Notes: generated by a model not told the origin, from the sequence alone. Shown: positions 1 to 10,220, numbered from the stretch's first letter. The stretch is 64,000 bases of DNA from Sphingomonas hylomeconis (GCF_025370105.1 NZ_JANQBK010000004.1:310001-374000), one strand, 5' to 3'. Program-made: numbers and translations.

Positions 1-2
1 AC

Positions 3-446
3 ACCTATTTCGATTCGAAGGACGCGGTGTTCCGCGCGCTGGTTCGCGACATGTCGGATCAGGTGCGCGATCATGTCGCCCCCGGCATCCGCGCCGCGCC
101 CGACCAGCTCGCCGCCGAACAGGCCGGCCTGCGCGAGTTCATCGGTTTCGTACGCGGTCACAAGGTATTGTACCGTATCATCGACGAATCGGAGTTCGTC
201 GATCCCGATAGCTTCCGGCTACATTACGCCACCACCGCCGAGCGCATCGCCACGCGGCTCAAGGCCGGTGCGGCGCGCGGCGAGATCCGTGCCGACGTGT
301 CCGAGATCCACGCCTGGGCGCTGATGGGGATCAACGTGTTCCTGGGGCTGCGCTACGGCGTGTGGGCCGAAGATGTCGCCGCCGAGACGGTCGCCGAGAC
401 GATCGCCGACATGCTGATCAACGGCATCGGCCCGGCGCGTCCCTGA
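3..446 (+). CDS. TetR family transcriptional regulator, 5' truncated by window edge
   Basis: About 147 residues of the C-terminal part of a TetR-type repressor are present. The frame is open to the left edge, and its first residues (TYFDSKDAVFRAL) match the end of the TetR helix-turn-helix, which usually reads YYxFxSKexLf. The helix-turn-helix itself is therefore mostly outside the window and the GTG at 27 is not the real start. The rest is the helical ligand-binding and dimer domain, ending ETIADMLINGIG. The ligand cannot be told from sequence. It converges on the alcohol dehydrogenase gene with a 61-base gap that shows no clear terminator. Confidence 0.85.
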   Translation, partial: TYFDSKDAVFRALVRDMSDQVRDHVAPGIRAAPDQLAAEQAGLREFIGFVRGHKVLYRIIDESEFVDPDSFRLHYATTAERIATRLKAGAARGEIRADVSEIHAWALMGINVFLGLRYGVWAEDVAAETVAETIADMLINGIGPARP

Positions 447-507
447 ACCGCGATGGATCGAGGCCACGTACGACGGAATGCTGCATGACTGCCGATCCGC
501 GCCTATC

Positions 508-1620
508 TCAGGGCGTGACGATCTGCCGGATCGCCTCGCCGGTCGCCAGCCGATCCAGCAACATGTTGATGTCCGACAGTGGGCTGATCGAGCTCAGCAG
601 TCGCTCGACCGGCAGGCGGCCGGCGCGCCACAAGGCGATATAACGCGGGATGTCGCGTGCCGGGATGGACGAACCCATATAGCTGCCGATCAGTGTCTTG
701 CCGTCCGCGACCAGCGACAGCGCCGGGATTTCGAGCATCTCCGCCGGATTGGGGAGCCCGACCGTGACGACCCGCCCGCCGCGCCGCGCGCTGGCATAGG
801 CCTGGGCCAGCACCGCCGCCTTGCCGACGGTCTCGATCACCACATCGGCCTTGGGCAGCGTACCCGCGTCAGCCGGCGACACGGCTGCCGCCGCGCCGAG
901 TTCGAGCGCCAGCGCGCGCTTGGCCGGGGAGGGATCGACCGCGGTCACCGTCTGCGCGCCCGCCGCCAGCGCGCCGAGCAATGCGGCCAAGCCGACGCCG
1001 CCTAGGCCATAGACGAGCAGGCTCTCGCCGGGCCGCACCTGCGCCGTGTTCATCACTGCGCCGACGCCGGTCAGTACCGCGCAGCCGAACAGCGCCGCGG
1101 TTTCCGCCGGAATGTCGCGATCGACCTTCACTGCCGAGCGGCGATCGACCACGGCATGGCTGGCAAAGGCCGATACGCCGAGATGATGATGCACCGTCGC
1201 GCCGCCATCCGACAGCCGCGATCCGCCGCGCATCAGCATCCCCGCACCATTGGCCGCCGCCGCATTGGGGCACAGATAGCCCTCGCCTGCAGCGCACGAC
1301 ACGCAGTCGCCGCAGGAGGGCAGGAACACCAACACGACCTGATCACCAACCGCGAACCGACTGTCCTCCGGATCGCCGAGTGCCAGCACCGTCGCGGCCG
1401 CCTCATGGCCGAGCGCCATCGGCATCGGGCGCGGTCGATCGCCGTTGATCACGGACAGATCGGAATGGCAGATGCCGGCGGCGTCGATCCGGACGAGCAG
1501 TTCGCCTGGCCTTGGGTCGGCGAGCGTCACAGTCTTCACCGCGAGTGGAGACGTGTCGGCATAGGGGCGGGCGTGATCGCCGCTCCGGGCGAGGATCGCG
1601 GCGATGATATCGATGCTCAT
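508..1620 (-). CDS. Zinc-dependent alcohol dehydrogenase, MDR superfamily
   Basis: A 370-residue NAD(P)-dependent medium-chain dehydrogenase. Catalytic zinc ligands are visible in GICHSD (Cys), GHE (His) and FGCAVLTG (Cys). The structural zinc lobe CGDCVSCAAGEGYLC has its four cysteines. The Rossmann fold follows with GLGGVG and the acidic TAVD strand end. The FGCxVxTGxGAV motif groups it with class III and aryl-alcohol dehydrogenases, but there is no sign of dedicated formaldehyde or glutathione use, so the substrate is open. I start at the ATG at 1620 (MSIDII); the frame is open further upstream to 1806, but that part does not look like the family. Divergent from imuA. Confidence 0.88.
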   Translation of the reverse strand: MSIDIIAAILARSGDHARPYADTSPLAVKTVTLADPRPGELLVRIDAAGICHSDLSVINGDRPRPMPMALGHEAAATVLALGDPEDSRFAVGDQVVLVFLPSCGDCVSCAAGEGYLCPNAAAANGAGMLMRGGSRLSDGGATVHHHLGVSAFASHAVVDRRSAVKVDRDIPAETAALFGCAVLTGVGAVMNTAQVRPGESLLVYGLGGVGLAALLGALAAGAQTVTAVDPSPAKRALALELGAAAAVSPADAGTLPKADVVIETVGKAAVLAQAYASARRGGRVVTVGLPNPAEMLEIPALSLVADGKTLIGSYMGSSIPARDIPRYIALWRAGRLPVERLLSSISPLSDINMLLDRLATGEAIRQIVTP

Positions 1621-1821
1621 TGCTTGTCCACCCACTTGATCGCCGATCGACATCGTCCGGCGCCGCTGTCCCCAAGCTGATGGGCGCGCGCGATGGATGA
1701 CACAAGTAGGGCAGGAGCAGGCGAGACAACCTACGCAGGGAGCGACAGCGGTGCGCGCATCCGCGTTGATCACGCGCTGCATGCGCAGTGGATTGACTCC
1801 CGACAAGGAACGGTCGCATTA

Positions 1822-1836
1822 GAACATAACAGGAAC
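1822..1836 (+). promoter_or_regulatory. LexA (SOS) box upstream of imuA
   Basis: The sequence GAACATAACAGGAAC is a perfect GAAC-N7-GAAC direct repeat, the reverse complement of the alphaproteobacterial LexA operator GTTC-N7-GTTC. It ends 5 bases before the imuA ATG, and its right half (AGGAAC) also supplies the likely Shine-Dalgarno sequence. LexA bound here would cover the start of the transcript or the -10 area, so the imuA-imuB-dnaE2 cassette should be DNA-damage inducible. Confidence 0.88.
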
Positions 1837-1841
1837 ATGTT

Positions 1842-2636
1842 ATGCGCGATTCGGCCAATGCCATTGCCGCGCTCAGGCGGCGTATCTCCCAGGTGGAGGG
1901 GCTGCGCCAGACGGAAACGTCCGGCGTCGTCCCGCTCGGCCATACCGGCATCGATGCCCGCCTGGGCGGCGGGCTGGAGCGCGCACGGCTGCACGAAATC
2001 TTCGCCGAGCATGACGATGCGAGCAGCGCGGGCGGGTTCGCCTCGATGATCGTGCGCCGGGCAGAGCGACCGGGATCGCCGGTGGTGTGGCTGCGGCAGG
2101 AGGAAGCGCAGATCAGCGGCGGCATGCTGCACATGCCGGGGCTGGTCGAGCTCGGCCTCGGCCGGGTCGATCTGGTGATCGGCATATTGCCCGATCCGCT
2201 CAGCCTGCTGCGCGTCGCGGCGGATGTCGCGCGCTGTGCCGAGGTCGGCGTGGTGGTGATCGAATTGTGGAAGAATCCGCGGCCGCTCGATCTGACCGCA
2301 ACGCGGCGGCTGGCGGTGGCGACCGAAGCATCCGGCGTCACGGCGCTGCTGCTGCGGGTCGGCGCCGAACAGGGGCCGAGCGCAGCGGCGACGCGCTGGT
2401 CGATCCGCGCGCTGCCAGCGCTGCCGCTGGAGGCGAATGCGCCGGGGTTTCCGGCCTTGGACGTGGAATTGGTGCGTCAGCGCGGCGGCAGGACCGGCGG
2501 GCGATGGAATGTGGAATGGGATCGTGACCAAGCAATCTTCCGTGAACAGGCGCACGTCGCCGCCGGTCTCCCCCCGGACGCGCCGCTACCTGGGCTTGTG
2601 GTTCCCGCTGCTGCCGGCGGAACGGCGCGCGCGTGA
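1842..2636 (+). CDS. imuA: ImuA, SOS mutasome accessory protein
   Basis: A 264-residue RecA/SulA-like protein of the ImuA family, first gene of the SOS cassette imuA-imuB-dnaE2. It resembles a shortened RecA core: GHTGIDARLGGGLERARLHEIF aligns with the start of the RecA ATPase fold, but I see no intact Walker A, as is usual in ImuA. Its role with ImuB and DnaE2 is in translesion synthesis after DNA damage. The ATG at 1842 is preceded by AGGAA, 6 bases away, inside the LexA box. Its end overlaps the start of imuB by about 110 bases in another frame. Confidence 0.88.
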   Translation: MRDSANAIAALRRRISQVEGLRQTETSGVVPLGHTGIDARLGGGLERARLHEIFAEHDDASSAGGFASMIVRRAERPGSPVVWLRQEEAQISGGMLHMPGLVELGLGRVDLVIGILPDPLSLLRVAADVARCAEVGVVVIELWKNPRPLDLTATRRLAVATEASGVTALLLRVGAEQGPSAAATRWSIRALPALPLEANAPGFPALDVELVRQRGGRTGGRWNVEWDRDQAIFREQAHVAAGLPPDAPLPGLVVPAAAGGTARA

Positions 2637-4095
2637 CGGTACCGCACCGACCGACACCCCCTATGCGCTGATCGAGAAGGTACGTGGCAGCATGCGGCTC
2701 GCGGCGGTCGACGCCCGCGCGCAAGCCATGGGCATCGCCATCGACATGACGCTCGCCGATGCGCGGGCGCGCGTGCCTGAGCTGGTCGGGCTCGATCACG
2801 ATCCTGTCGCCGATCATCTGCTGCTCGAGCGCATCGCCGATGGCTGCGATCGCTATACCCCGCTGGTGGCGATCGATCCGCCCGATGGCCTGACGCTCGA
2901 CATCACCGGCTGCGCGCATCTGTTCGCCTCGGAAGAAGCGCTGGCCGACGATCTCGTCGCGCGGCTTGCCGCTTATGGCCTGCACGCGCGCCACGCGCTG
3001 GCCGCCACGCCCGAGGCGGCGCAGGCGCTGGCGCGGTTCCAGACGATGCCCGCGGCCGACGAACAGGGGGCGGTGCGGCGACTGGGTGTCGTCGCGCTCC
3101 GGCTCGACGAAACGACCGAGCTCGCGCTGCGCCGCGCCGGATTGAAGACGATCGGCGATCTTGCGGGCCGCCCGACCGGCCCGCTTGCCGCGCGCTTCGG
3201 CAATGCGATGACCGATGCGCTGACCCGCTTGCTGGGCAAATCGGACAGCCGCATCACCCCGCGCCGTGTCGCGCCGGCGTTGCTGGTCGAGCGCCGCCTG
3301 GCCGAGCCGATCGCACGCACCGAGCATGCGCTCGCCATTCTCGGCGAACTCACCGCCGAGGCGGCGCAGGACATGGAGGAGCGCCATCTCGGCGGCCGCC
3401 GCTTCGTCGCGCGCTTCTTCCGCAGCGATGGACTGGCAATCGATCTCGCGGTCGAGACGAGCCTGCCGGTGCGCGATGCCAAGGTGGTGATGCGCTTGTT
3501 CGACGAGCGGCTCGACACGCTCACAGATCCGATCGATCCGGGGTTCGGATTCGATCTGATCCGACTCGCCGTGCCGACGCTCGCGCCGCTCGCCCCGACG
3601 CAATTGCTGCTCGAAGGCGGCGCGGTGGCCGAGGGCGAACTGGCTGCGCTGATCGACCGGCTCAGCACGCGCATGGGCCGTGGCCGCTTCCGCCGCCTTT
3701 CCCCGCGCGACACGCATATTCCCGAACAGGCCGTGCTCGCGCTGCCGGCGATCGACGCGACCAGCCCGGCGAGCTGGCCCGAACCCGAGACCGGCGAGCC
3801 GCCGATGCGGCCGGTGCACATGTTCGATCCGCCGCAACCGATCCAGGTCACCGCGCAGGTCCCGGACGGCCCGCCGCGCCAGTTCCGCTGGCGCCGCACC
3901 TTGCACGATGTGCTGCGCTTCGAGGGGCCCGAGCGCATCGCCGCCGAATGGTGGCATGAGAAGGGCGCGAAGCTGACGCGCGATTATTACCGCATCGAGG
4001 ATACGCGCGGGCGGCGCTTCTGGGTGTTCCGGCACGGCCTGTATGAAAGCGAGCGGCGTGATCCGGGCTGGTACATGCACGGCCTGTTCGCATGA
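2524..4095 (+). CDS. imuB: ImuB, Y-family polymerase-like protein
   Basis: About 523 residues of the ImuB family: a Y-family polymerase fold (RYLGLWFPLLPAER start, then palm and fingers, then a little-finger-like part) that in characterised relatives is catalytically dead and acts as the hub linking the beta clamp, ImuA and DnaE2. The C-terminal ImuB domain is recognisable (RFWVFRHGLYESERRDPGWY). The start is uncertain: the frame is open from 2437, but homology begins near 2580, so I use the GTG at 2524; a GTG at 2542 is the alternative. It overlaps dnaE2 by 4 bases (ATGA), so the two are probably translationally coupled. Confidence 0.87.
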   Translation: MTKQSSVNRRTSPPVSPRTRRYLGLWFPLLPAERRARDGTAPTDTPYALIEKVRGSMRLAAVDARAQAMGIAIDMTLADARARVPELVGLDHDPVADHLLLERIADGCDRYTPLVAIDPPDGLTLDITGCAHLFASEEALADDLVARLAAYGLHARHALAATPEAAQALARFQTMPAADEQGAVRRLGVVALRLDETTELALRRAGLKTIGDLAGRPTGPLAARFGNAMTDALTRLLGKSDSRITPRRVAPALLVERRLAEPIARTEHALAILGELTAEAAQDMEERHLGGRRFVARFFRSDGLAIDLAVETSLPVRDAKVVMRLFDERLDTLTDPIDPGFGFDLIRLAVPTLAPLAPTQLLLEGGAVAEGELAALIDRLSTRMGRGRFRRLSPRDTHIPEQAVLALPAIDATSPASWPEPETGEPPMRPVHMFDPPQPIQVTAQVPDGPPRQFRWRRTLHDVLRFEGPERIAAEWWHEKGAKLTRDYYRIEDTRGRRFWVFRHGLYESERRDPGWYMHGLFA

Positions 4096-7000
4096 GCGCA
4101 GGATTCGCCGAGCTGGTCGCGGCGACCAACTATTCGTTCCTGCGCGGGGCAAGCCATGGCTCGGACATGCTCGATCGCGCCTGGCGGCTGGGCATGAACG
4201 CGATCGGCATTGCCGACCGCAACACGGTGGCGGGCGTGGTGCGCGCCTGGTCGGCGCTGAAGGATGCGCCCGACAAGAATCGCGTCGCCCTGCTCGCCGC
4301 CAAGAAGGCCGCCGGCGAAACGGAAGAGCTGACGCCGACAGAATGGGCCGCCTGTGCGGTCGATCTGCGGCTGGTGGTCGGCGCGCGGCTGGTGTTCGCC
4401 GACGGTACGCCGGACGTGGTCGCCTATCCCGCCACACGCTATGGCTGGGGCCGCCTCACCCGCCTGCTGACGCGCGGCAATCTGCGCGCGGTGAAGGGCG
4501 ATTGCATCCTGAAGATCGATGACCTGATCGATTATTGCCAGGATCTGCTGCTCATCGTCATGCCAGGATCGACCGCGCAGCAACAGGACGAACACCGCAC
4601 GCCGGCACCCTATCAGTTCGACGATGTCGCCGATCCGCCAAAGCCGCTGCTGCGTCTCGTCTCCAAGCCGGACGAGGATATCGGCACGACGCTTGTGCGC
4701 CTGTCCCGCGCTGCGCCGGCGCGCGTCTGGCTGGGTGCGGCGATGCCGCATCACGGACGCGACGGGCGCGCGCTGGTTCGCCTGCACCGCATCGCGCGCC
4801 AGGCCGGCGTGCCGCTGATCGCCACCAACGACGCGCTCTATGCCACGCCCGAGCAACGACCGCTGCACGACGTACTCACGTGCATCCGCGACGGCAGCAC
4901 GATTGCCGCGGCGGGCAAGCGACTGGAAGCCAATGCCGAGCGCTACCTAAAATCGCCTGCAGAGATGGCGCGGCTGTTCCGCGATCATCCCGATGCGATC
5001 GCGCAGACGCAGATTCTGCTGTCGCGCATCACTTTCGATCTCAAGCAGTTGCGCTACGAATATCCGCACGAAGCCGTGCCCGATGGCTGGGAGGCGCAGG
5101 CCTGGCTCGAACATATTGCCTGGCAGGCGGCGATCGAGCGCTATGCCGATTATATGCCGCCCAAGGTGATCGCCACGCTAGGCGAGGAATTCGCGCTGAT
5201 CCGCGAAAAGGCCTATGCTTATTACTTCCTCACCGTGCACGATCTCGTCGCCTTTGCGCGCGCGCAGGATCCGCCGATCCTATGCCAGGGGCGCGGCTCG
5301 GCGGCCAATTCCGCGGTCTGCTTCCTGCTCGGCGTCACCTCGGTCGATCCGATCCAGCACGATCTGCTGTTCTCGCGCTTCGTGTCCGAAGAGCGCGACG
5401 AGCCACCCGACATCGATGTCGATTTCGAGCACGAGCGGCGTGAGGAGGTGATGCAATATGTCTATCGCCGCTATGGCCGGCACCGCGCTGGCATCGCCGC
5501 GACGGTGGCGCATTACCGCTCGCGCAGCACGGTGCGCGAAGTGGCTAAGGCGCTGGGCCTGAGCGACGATATCCCCGAGCGGATGGCGAGCACGGTATGG
5601 GGCAGCCATTCCGGCGACATGGAGGAGCGCCGTATTGCCGAGGCCGGGTTCGACATCGCCAATCCGGAGATCGCCCGGCTGCGGTTCATCATGGGCCAGA
5701 TCCTCGATGCGCCGTTCCCGCGCCATCTGTCGCAGCATGTCGGCGGGTTCGTGCTGACCGAGAACCGGCTCGACGAAACCGTGCCGCTGCACCACGCGGC
5801 GATGGCCGATCGCACGTTCATCGAATGGGACAAGGACGATATCGATGCGCTCGGCCTGATGAAGGTCGATATCCTGGCGCTGGGCATGCTGACCTGCATT
5901 CAGAAGAGCTTCGCGCTGCTGCGCCAGCACGGGCTCGGCGATCACGATCTCGAGGTCGATCTCGATACCGACGATGCCGCAGTGTACGAGATGCTGGGCC
6001 GGGGCGACAGTATCGGCGTGTTCCAGGTCGAAAGCCGCGCGCAGATGAACATGCTGCCGCGGCTGCGGCCCAAGAGCCTGTACGATCTGACCGTGCAGGT
6101 CGCGATCGTGCGGCCGGGGCCGATCCAGGGCGATATGGTGCATCCCTATCTTCGGCGGCGGACCGGCATCGAGAAGGTCGAATGCCCGCGGCCGGATCCC
6201 AAATTCGGCCCGCCCGACGAGCTGCATCAATTGCTCGGCAAGACCTATGGCGTGCCGCTGTTCCAGGAACAGGCGATGAAGCTGGCGATCGTCGCGGCCG
6301 CCTTCACGCCCTCCGAAGCCAATCAGTTGCGCCGCGCGATGGCCACGTTCCGCAACGTCGGGGGCATGCACAATTTCCGCCAAAAGCTCGTCGAGGGCAT
6401 GGTCCACCGCGGCTATCAGCGCGATTTCGCCGAGCGCTGCTATCGGCAGATCGAGGGCTTTGGCAGCTATGGTTTCCCGGAAAGCCATGCACTGTCGTTC
6501 GCCCGGCTGGTCTATGTCTCGTCCTGGATCAAGTGCCACCATCCGGCGGTATTCGCCTGTGCCCTGCTCAATTCTCAGCCGATGGGCTTCTATGCCCCGG
6601 CGCAGATCGTCCGCGATGCGCGCGAGCATGACGTCAAGGTGCGCGCGATCGACGTGAATGCCAGCAACTGGGACAATCAGCTCGAGCCGGGCGCAGGCCG
6701 CCTGGCGCTCCGGCTTGGCCTGCGACAGATCACCGGCTTCAAGCGGAGCTGGGCGGAATCGCTCGCCGCGGCGCGACTGGAAGCACCCTACGACACGATC
6801 GAATCCGTTGCCCGCCGTGCGCGTCTTCCGCAACGCGCACTACGCCTGCTCGCCGATGCGGATGCGTTCCGCTCGATCGCGCTCGATCGCCGTGCCGCCC
6901 TGTGGGAAGTGCGCCGCACGCCGGATGCCGCCTTGCCGCTGTTCGCCGCCGCCAGCGCACGCGAACTCGGCGCGGAGACCGATCTCGCTTTGCCCGCCAT

Positions 7001-7574
7001 GTCCGATGCCGAACATGTCGTCGCCGATTACCAGATGACGCGCCTGTCGCTGAAAGACCATCCGATGCGGTTCCTGCGCGATGCGCTGGACGCGCAAGGC
7101 GTATCCAGTTGTGCTGCGACGTCCGCCGCGCCCAACGGCCAGCGTGTGCGCACCGCGGGCATTGTTTTGATCCGCCAGCGCCCCGGCAACGGCAAGGCGA
7201 TCTTCGTCACGATCGAAGACGAGACCGGCGTCACCAATATCGTCTTGTGGGAGCGACAGTTCGAACGGTATCGCCGCGAAGTGATGTCGGCGCGACTGAT
7301 GCTGGTCGAAGGCGAGGTGCAGAAGGCCGGCCCGCGTGACGGCAATGTCGTCCATCTGATGGCGGCGCGCGTGTTCGATCGCACCGAGATGCTCGATCAC
7401 CTTTCGGACAGCGACCGGAAGACACTGCATCTCATGCCGTCAGACGAATTCGAGAGCGGCCAGCCATCGCGCTATCCCGGGCGGCCGCAGGCGCCCCGTA
7501 CCGGCCACAACAGCCCGCGCCACGGTCATCCCCGCGACGTGCGCATCATCCCCAAGTCACGCGACTTTCACTGA
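4092..7574 (+). CDS. dnaE2: Error-prone DNA polymerase III alpha subunit DnaE2 (ImuC)
   Basis: A 1160-residue C-family polymerase. The N-terminal PHP domain starts at TNYSFLRGASH (about residues 11-21). The palm carries the catalytic acidic motif PDIDVDFEHERR near residue 440. A helix-hairpin-helix region follows, then a C-terminal OB fold (IFVTIEDETGVTNIVLWER, about 1035-1055). Length and the imuA-imuB context separate it from replicative DnaE1. It performs lesion bypass and causes SOS mutagenesis. It ends exactly where the convergent DUF1697 gene ends (7574/7575), leaving no room for a separate terminator. Confidence 0.93.
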   Translation: MSAGFAELVAATNYSFLRGASHGSDMLDRAWRLGMNAIGIADRNTVAGVVRAWSALKDAPDKNRVALLAAKKAAGETEELTPTEWAACAVDLRLVVGARLVFADGTPDVVAYPATRYGWGRLTRLLTRGNLRAVKGDCILKIDDLIDYCQDLLLIVMPGSTAQQQDEHRTPAPYQFDDVADPPKPLLRLVSKPDEDIGTTLVRLSRAAPARVWLGAAMPHHGRDGRALVRLHRIARQAGVPLIATNDALYATPEQRPLHDVLTCIRDGSTIAAAGKRLEANAERYLKSPAEMARLFRDHPDAIAQTQILLSRITFDLKQLRYEYPHEAVPDGWEAQAWLEHIAWQAAIERYADYMPPKVIATLGEEFALIREKAYAYYFLTVHDLVAFARAQDPPILCQGRGSAANSAVCFLLGVTSVDPIQHDLLFSRFVSEERDEPPDIDVDFEHERREEVMQYVYRRYGRHRAGIAATVAHYRSRSTVREVAKALGLSDDIPERMASTVWGSHSGDMEERRIAEAGFDIANPEIARLRFIMGQILDAPFPRHLSQHVGGFVLTENRLDETVPLHHAAMADRTFIEWDKDDIDALGLMKVDILALGMLTCIQKSFALLRQHGLGDHDLEVDLDTDDAAVYEMLGRGDSIGVFQVESRAQMNMLPRLRPKSLYDLTVQVAIVRPGPIQGDMVHPYLRRRTGIEKVECPRPDPKFGPPDELHQLLGKTYGVPLFQEQAMKLAIVAAAFTPSEANQLRRAMATFRNVGGMHNFRQKLVEGMVHRGYQRDFAERCYRQIEGFGSYGFPESHALSFARLVYVSSWIKCHHPAVFACALLNSQPMGFYAPAQIVRDAREHDVKVRAIDVNASNWDNQLEPGAGRLALRLGLRQITGFKRSWAESLAAARLEAPYDTIESVARRARLPQRALRLLADADAFRSIALDRRAALWEVRRTPDAALPLFAAASARELGAETDLALPAMSDAEHVVADYQMTRLSLKDHPMRFLRDALDAQGVSSCAATSAAPNGQRVRTAGIVLIRQRPGNGKAIFVTIEDETGVTNIVLWERQFERYRREVMSARLMLVEGEVQKAGPRDGNVVHLMAARVFDRTEMLDHLSDSDRKTLHLMPSDEFESGQPSRYPGRPQAPRTGHNSPRHGHPRDVRIIPKSRDFH

Positions 7575-8108
7575 TCAGTTCAGCAAGGCGCGCAGCTTGA
7601 GCACGGTGTTCCAGTTGCGCGCCGTCGCCAGCTTGGGGAATCTGAGCCTGGCCATCGCCTGGGGTAGTTTCGACTCACCGATATTGGCGGCGTAATCGAT
7701 GTAAAGTTCGCGCCCGATCGCCGCCAACCGCTCCGGGCCTTGATACAGTTCGGGAATGCGCCCGATCAATCCGTCGGGCACGGGATCGCGGTGGAAAGCG
7801 ACGATATAGTGGCTGGGATGATCGGCGGCGGCGTCGGGAAACGGATCGGCGGCGATGATGCGGTCGATGTCCGCAGGCGTGCGTACCAGCACGTCGGTGC
7901 TCAGTCCGAGTCCCTCCAGCGCCTCTTCCAGCCGCGCCTCGATCACCGCGCCATCGCCGTGATCGCTCTTGAAGACGACATTGCCCGACGCCAGCAACGT
8001 CGTCACGTCGGCATAGCCGAGGCGCTCGACCATGCTCTTGAGTTCCGCCATCGGCAGCTTGCGGTTGCCACCGACATTGACCCCCCGCAGCAAGGCCGCC
8101 CAGCGCAT
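7575..8108 (-). CDS. DUF1697 domain protein
   Basis: A 177-residue cytoplasmic protein matching the DUF1697 pattern: it opens with RWAALLRGVNVGGNRKLPM, followed by LGYADVTTLLASGNVVFKS and a C-terminal RNWNTVLKL. The family is widespread in bacteria and its biochemical role is not established. Its ATG shares one base with the stop codon of gpsA (TAATG), so it is probably the last gene of a tsaD-gpsA-DUF1697 unit. Confidence 0.87.
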   Translation of the reverse strand: MRWAALLRGVNVGGNRKLPMAELKSMVERLGYADVTTLLASGNVVFKSDHGDGAVIEARLEEALEGLGLSTDVLVRTPADIDRIIAADPFPDAAADHPSHYIVAFHRDPVPDGLIGRIPELYQGPERLAAIGRELYIDYAANIGESKLPQAMARLRFPKLATARNWNTVLKLRALLN

Positions 8109-9085
8109 TACCCGTGTTCGCGCGTTAGCGGCCGGGCCAGCAACGCGCCGACCACGCCGCGTACTTCCGCGCCGCCGAGCAGCGCGCACACCGCGTCGCA
8201 CACCGGCATGTCGATTCCCGCCGCCGCCGCCGCCTCGCGCAGCACCGGCGCCGTGAACGCGCCTTCCGCGACGGTACGGCGATCGGCGAGCAGGTCGGCC
8301 GCGGCACGGCCTTCGCCGAGGCCCACGCCGAGCGAGAAATTGCGCGAATTGGTCGACGAACAGGTCAGCACCAGATCGCCCAGGCCGGACAGGCCAGCAA
8401 GCGTTTCGACGCGCGCGCCGCGCGCGAGGCCGAAGCGAGTCATCTCGGCAAAGCCGCGCGCGATCAGCGCGGCGCGGGCGTTCTGGCCGAGCCCCGCGCC
8501 CTCGACCACGCCGCAGGCAATGGCGAGCACATTCTTTACCGCGCCACCGATCTCGGCGCCGACAACATCGTTCGAGGCATAGGTGCGGAACGCAGGTCCG
8601 GCGAGCCGCGCGGCTAGCCGCGCACCGAGTGCCTCGTCCGCGCACGCCAGCGTCACCGCGGTCGGCTGACCGGCGGCGACTTCGTGCGCGAAGGTCGGGC
8701 CGGACAGGACCGCGATCGGCGCGGTCGGGTGTACCGCATGCGCCACCTCGCCCACCAGCAATTGCGTTCCCGCTTCGATGCCCTTGGCGCACAGGACGAG
8801 CGGCGTCGTGCCGATCGTCAGCGCTGACAATACGGCGCGAACATGTTGCGCCGGGGCGACGACCAGCAAGGCCTCGCACCCGTTCAGTGCGGTCAGATCG
8901 CCAGTGGCGCGAATCGTCTCCGGTAGGGGGACGGCGGACAGGAAGACCGAATTGACGTGCCGCTCGTTGATCGACGCGACCACCTCCGGCTCGCGCGCCC
9001 ACAGCATCACCTCACGTCCGCCGCGCGCCGCGACCTGCGCCAGGGCGGTGCCCCAGGCCCCGCCACCGATGACACCGATCTTCAT
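8108..9085 (-). CDS. gpsA: Glycerol-3-phosphate dehydrogenase [NAD(P)+]
   Basis: A 325-residue soluble dehydrogenase that reduces dihydroxyacetone phosphate to sn-glycerol 3-phosphate, the backbone for phospholipids. The nucleotide-binding motif [10 protein letters not shown] is at residues 7-16. The catalytic lysine lies in [15 protein letters not shown] near residue 190, and the substrate site includes [12 protein letters not shown]. Length is normal for the family. It overlaps tsaD upstream by 4 bases and DUF1697 downstream by one base. Confidence 0.95.
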   Translation of the reverse strand: MKIGVIGGGAWGTALAQVAARGGREVMLWAREPEVVASINERHVNSVFLSAVPLPETIRATGDLTALNGCEALLVVAPAQHVRAVLSALTIGTTPLVLCAKGIEAGTQLLVGEVAHAVHPTAPIAVLSGPTFAHEVAAGQPTAVTLACADEALGARLAARLAGPAFRTYASNDVVGAEIGGAVKNVLAIACGVVEGAGLGQNARAALIARGFAEMTRFGLARGARVETLAGLSGLGDLVLTCSSTNSRNFSLGVGLGEGRAAADLLADRRTVAEGAFTAPVLREAAAAAGIDMPVCDAVCALLGGAEVRGVVGALLARPLTREHG

Positions 9086-10113
9086 GCCTTCACTCCCGCC
9101 CCGCGCACCGTTTCGGCGTCCGGATCGAGCGGCCAGCGCGGGCGCGCCGCGATATCCAGCGGGTCGGTGAGCCCGGCAGCAAAGCGCTCTACGCCGGCCC
9201 AGCCGATCATCGCCGCATTATCGGTGCACAACCACAAGGGCGGGGCGACGAAGCGCAGGCCGTTCGCGGTCGCCAACCTTTCGAGCGCGCCGCGCACAGC
9301 CTGGTTGGCGGCAACGCCGCCCGCCACGACCAAGGCGGTCGCCCCGTCCGCCCGCTCGAGCGCGCGCGCGGTGCGGTCGAGCAGGCAATCGATCACGGCC
9401 TGCTGAAACGACGCGGCAATGTCCTCCGCCCGCCACTGTCCCGAATCCGCTGCACGCGACACGGCGCTCTTTAGCCCGGCAAAGGAGAAATGTGGTTCGG
9501 CCGAGCCTTTCAGCGGGCGCGGCAGCGGCACCGCATCGGCATTGCCTGCCAACGCCGCGCGCTCGACCGCCGGGCCGCCGGGAAAGCCCAGGCCGAGCAG
9601 CTTGGCGGTCTTGTCGAACGCTTCGCCCGCGGCGTCATCGATTGTCGTCGCCAAGCGGCGATAGGCACCGACTCCCTCGACCAGCAGCAACTGGCAATGT
9701 CCGCCCGAGACCAGCAGCAGCAGATAGGGAAAGGCGAGATCGGGGTCGCTCAGCCGCGGCGACAGCGCATGGCCTTCGAGGTGATTGACCGCGACCAGCG
9801 GCTTGCCCGCGGCGTGCGCCAGCGCCTTGCCCGTGACCAGCCCGACCATCACGCCGCCGATCAGCCCCGGCCCGGCAGTGGCGGCGATCGCATCGACCTC
9901 ACGCAGATTGACGCCAGCATCACTGAGCGCACCTTCGATCAGCGGCATCAGCGCCTCGACATGCGCGCGCGCAGCGATTTCCGGCACCACCCCGCCGAAC
10001 GGGCGATGCTGGGCTTCCTGCCCGGCCAGGCGGTGAGCGAGGATCCGGCGGTCGCCGGTGACCAGCGCCGCCGCAGTTTCGTCACAGGAAGATTCGAGTC
10101 CGAGGATCAGCAT
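9082..10113 (-). CDS. tsaD: tRNA N6-adenosine threonylcarbamoyltransferase TsaD
   Basis: A 343-residue ASKHA-fold protein that transfers threonylcarbamoyl to A37 of ANN-decoding tRNAs, working with TsaB, TsaC and TsaE. It starts [15 protein letters not shown], carries the metal-binding HLEGH motif near residue 110 ([10 protein letters not shown]), the glycine-rich [10 protein letters not shown], and a late aspartate in LCTDNAAM. First gene of the minus-strand unit tsaD-gpsA-DUF1697; divergent from hemC over a 107-base gap that must hold both promoters. Confidence 0.95.
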   Translation of the reverse strand: MLILGLESSCDETAAALVTGDRRILAHRLAGQEAQHRPFGGVVPEIAARAHVEALMPLIEGALSDAGVNLREVDAIAATAGPGLIGGVMVGLVTGKALAHAAGKPLVAVNHLEGHALSPRLSDPDLAFPYLLLLVSGGHCQLLLVEGVGAYRRLATTIDDAAGEAFDKTAKLLGLGFPGGPAVERAALAGNADAVPLPRPLKGSAEPHFSFAGLKSAVSRAADSGQWRAEDIAASFQQAVIDCLLDRTARALERADGATALVVAGGVAANQAVRGALERLATANGLRFVAPPLWLCTDNAAMIGWAGVERFAAGLTDPLDIAARPRWPLDPDAETVRGAGVKA

Positions 10114-10220
10114 CGCCCCGCCCTAGCGGGTCGGCCCCTGCTTGTCGAAGGGCCGCGCTTCTTCTAGCCAGTGCCAAAGGGTTATGGTCGTGCCACATCA
10201 CCCCGAACGGAGTTTTCGTC

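Noticed and set aside
2338..4437. A 699-codon minus-strand frame opposite imuB
   Set aside because: Shadow of imuB, with Arg/His-rich composition and no recognisable domain.
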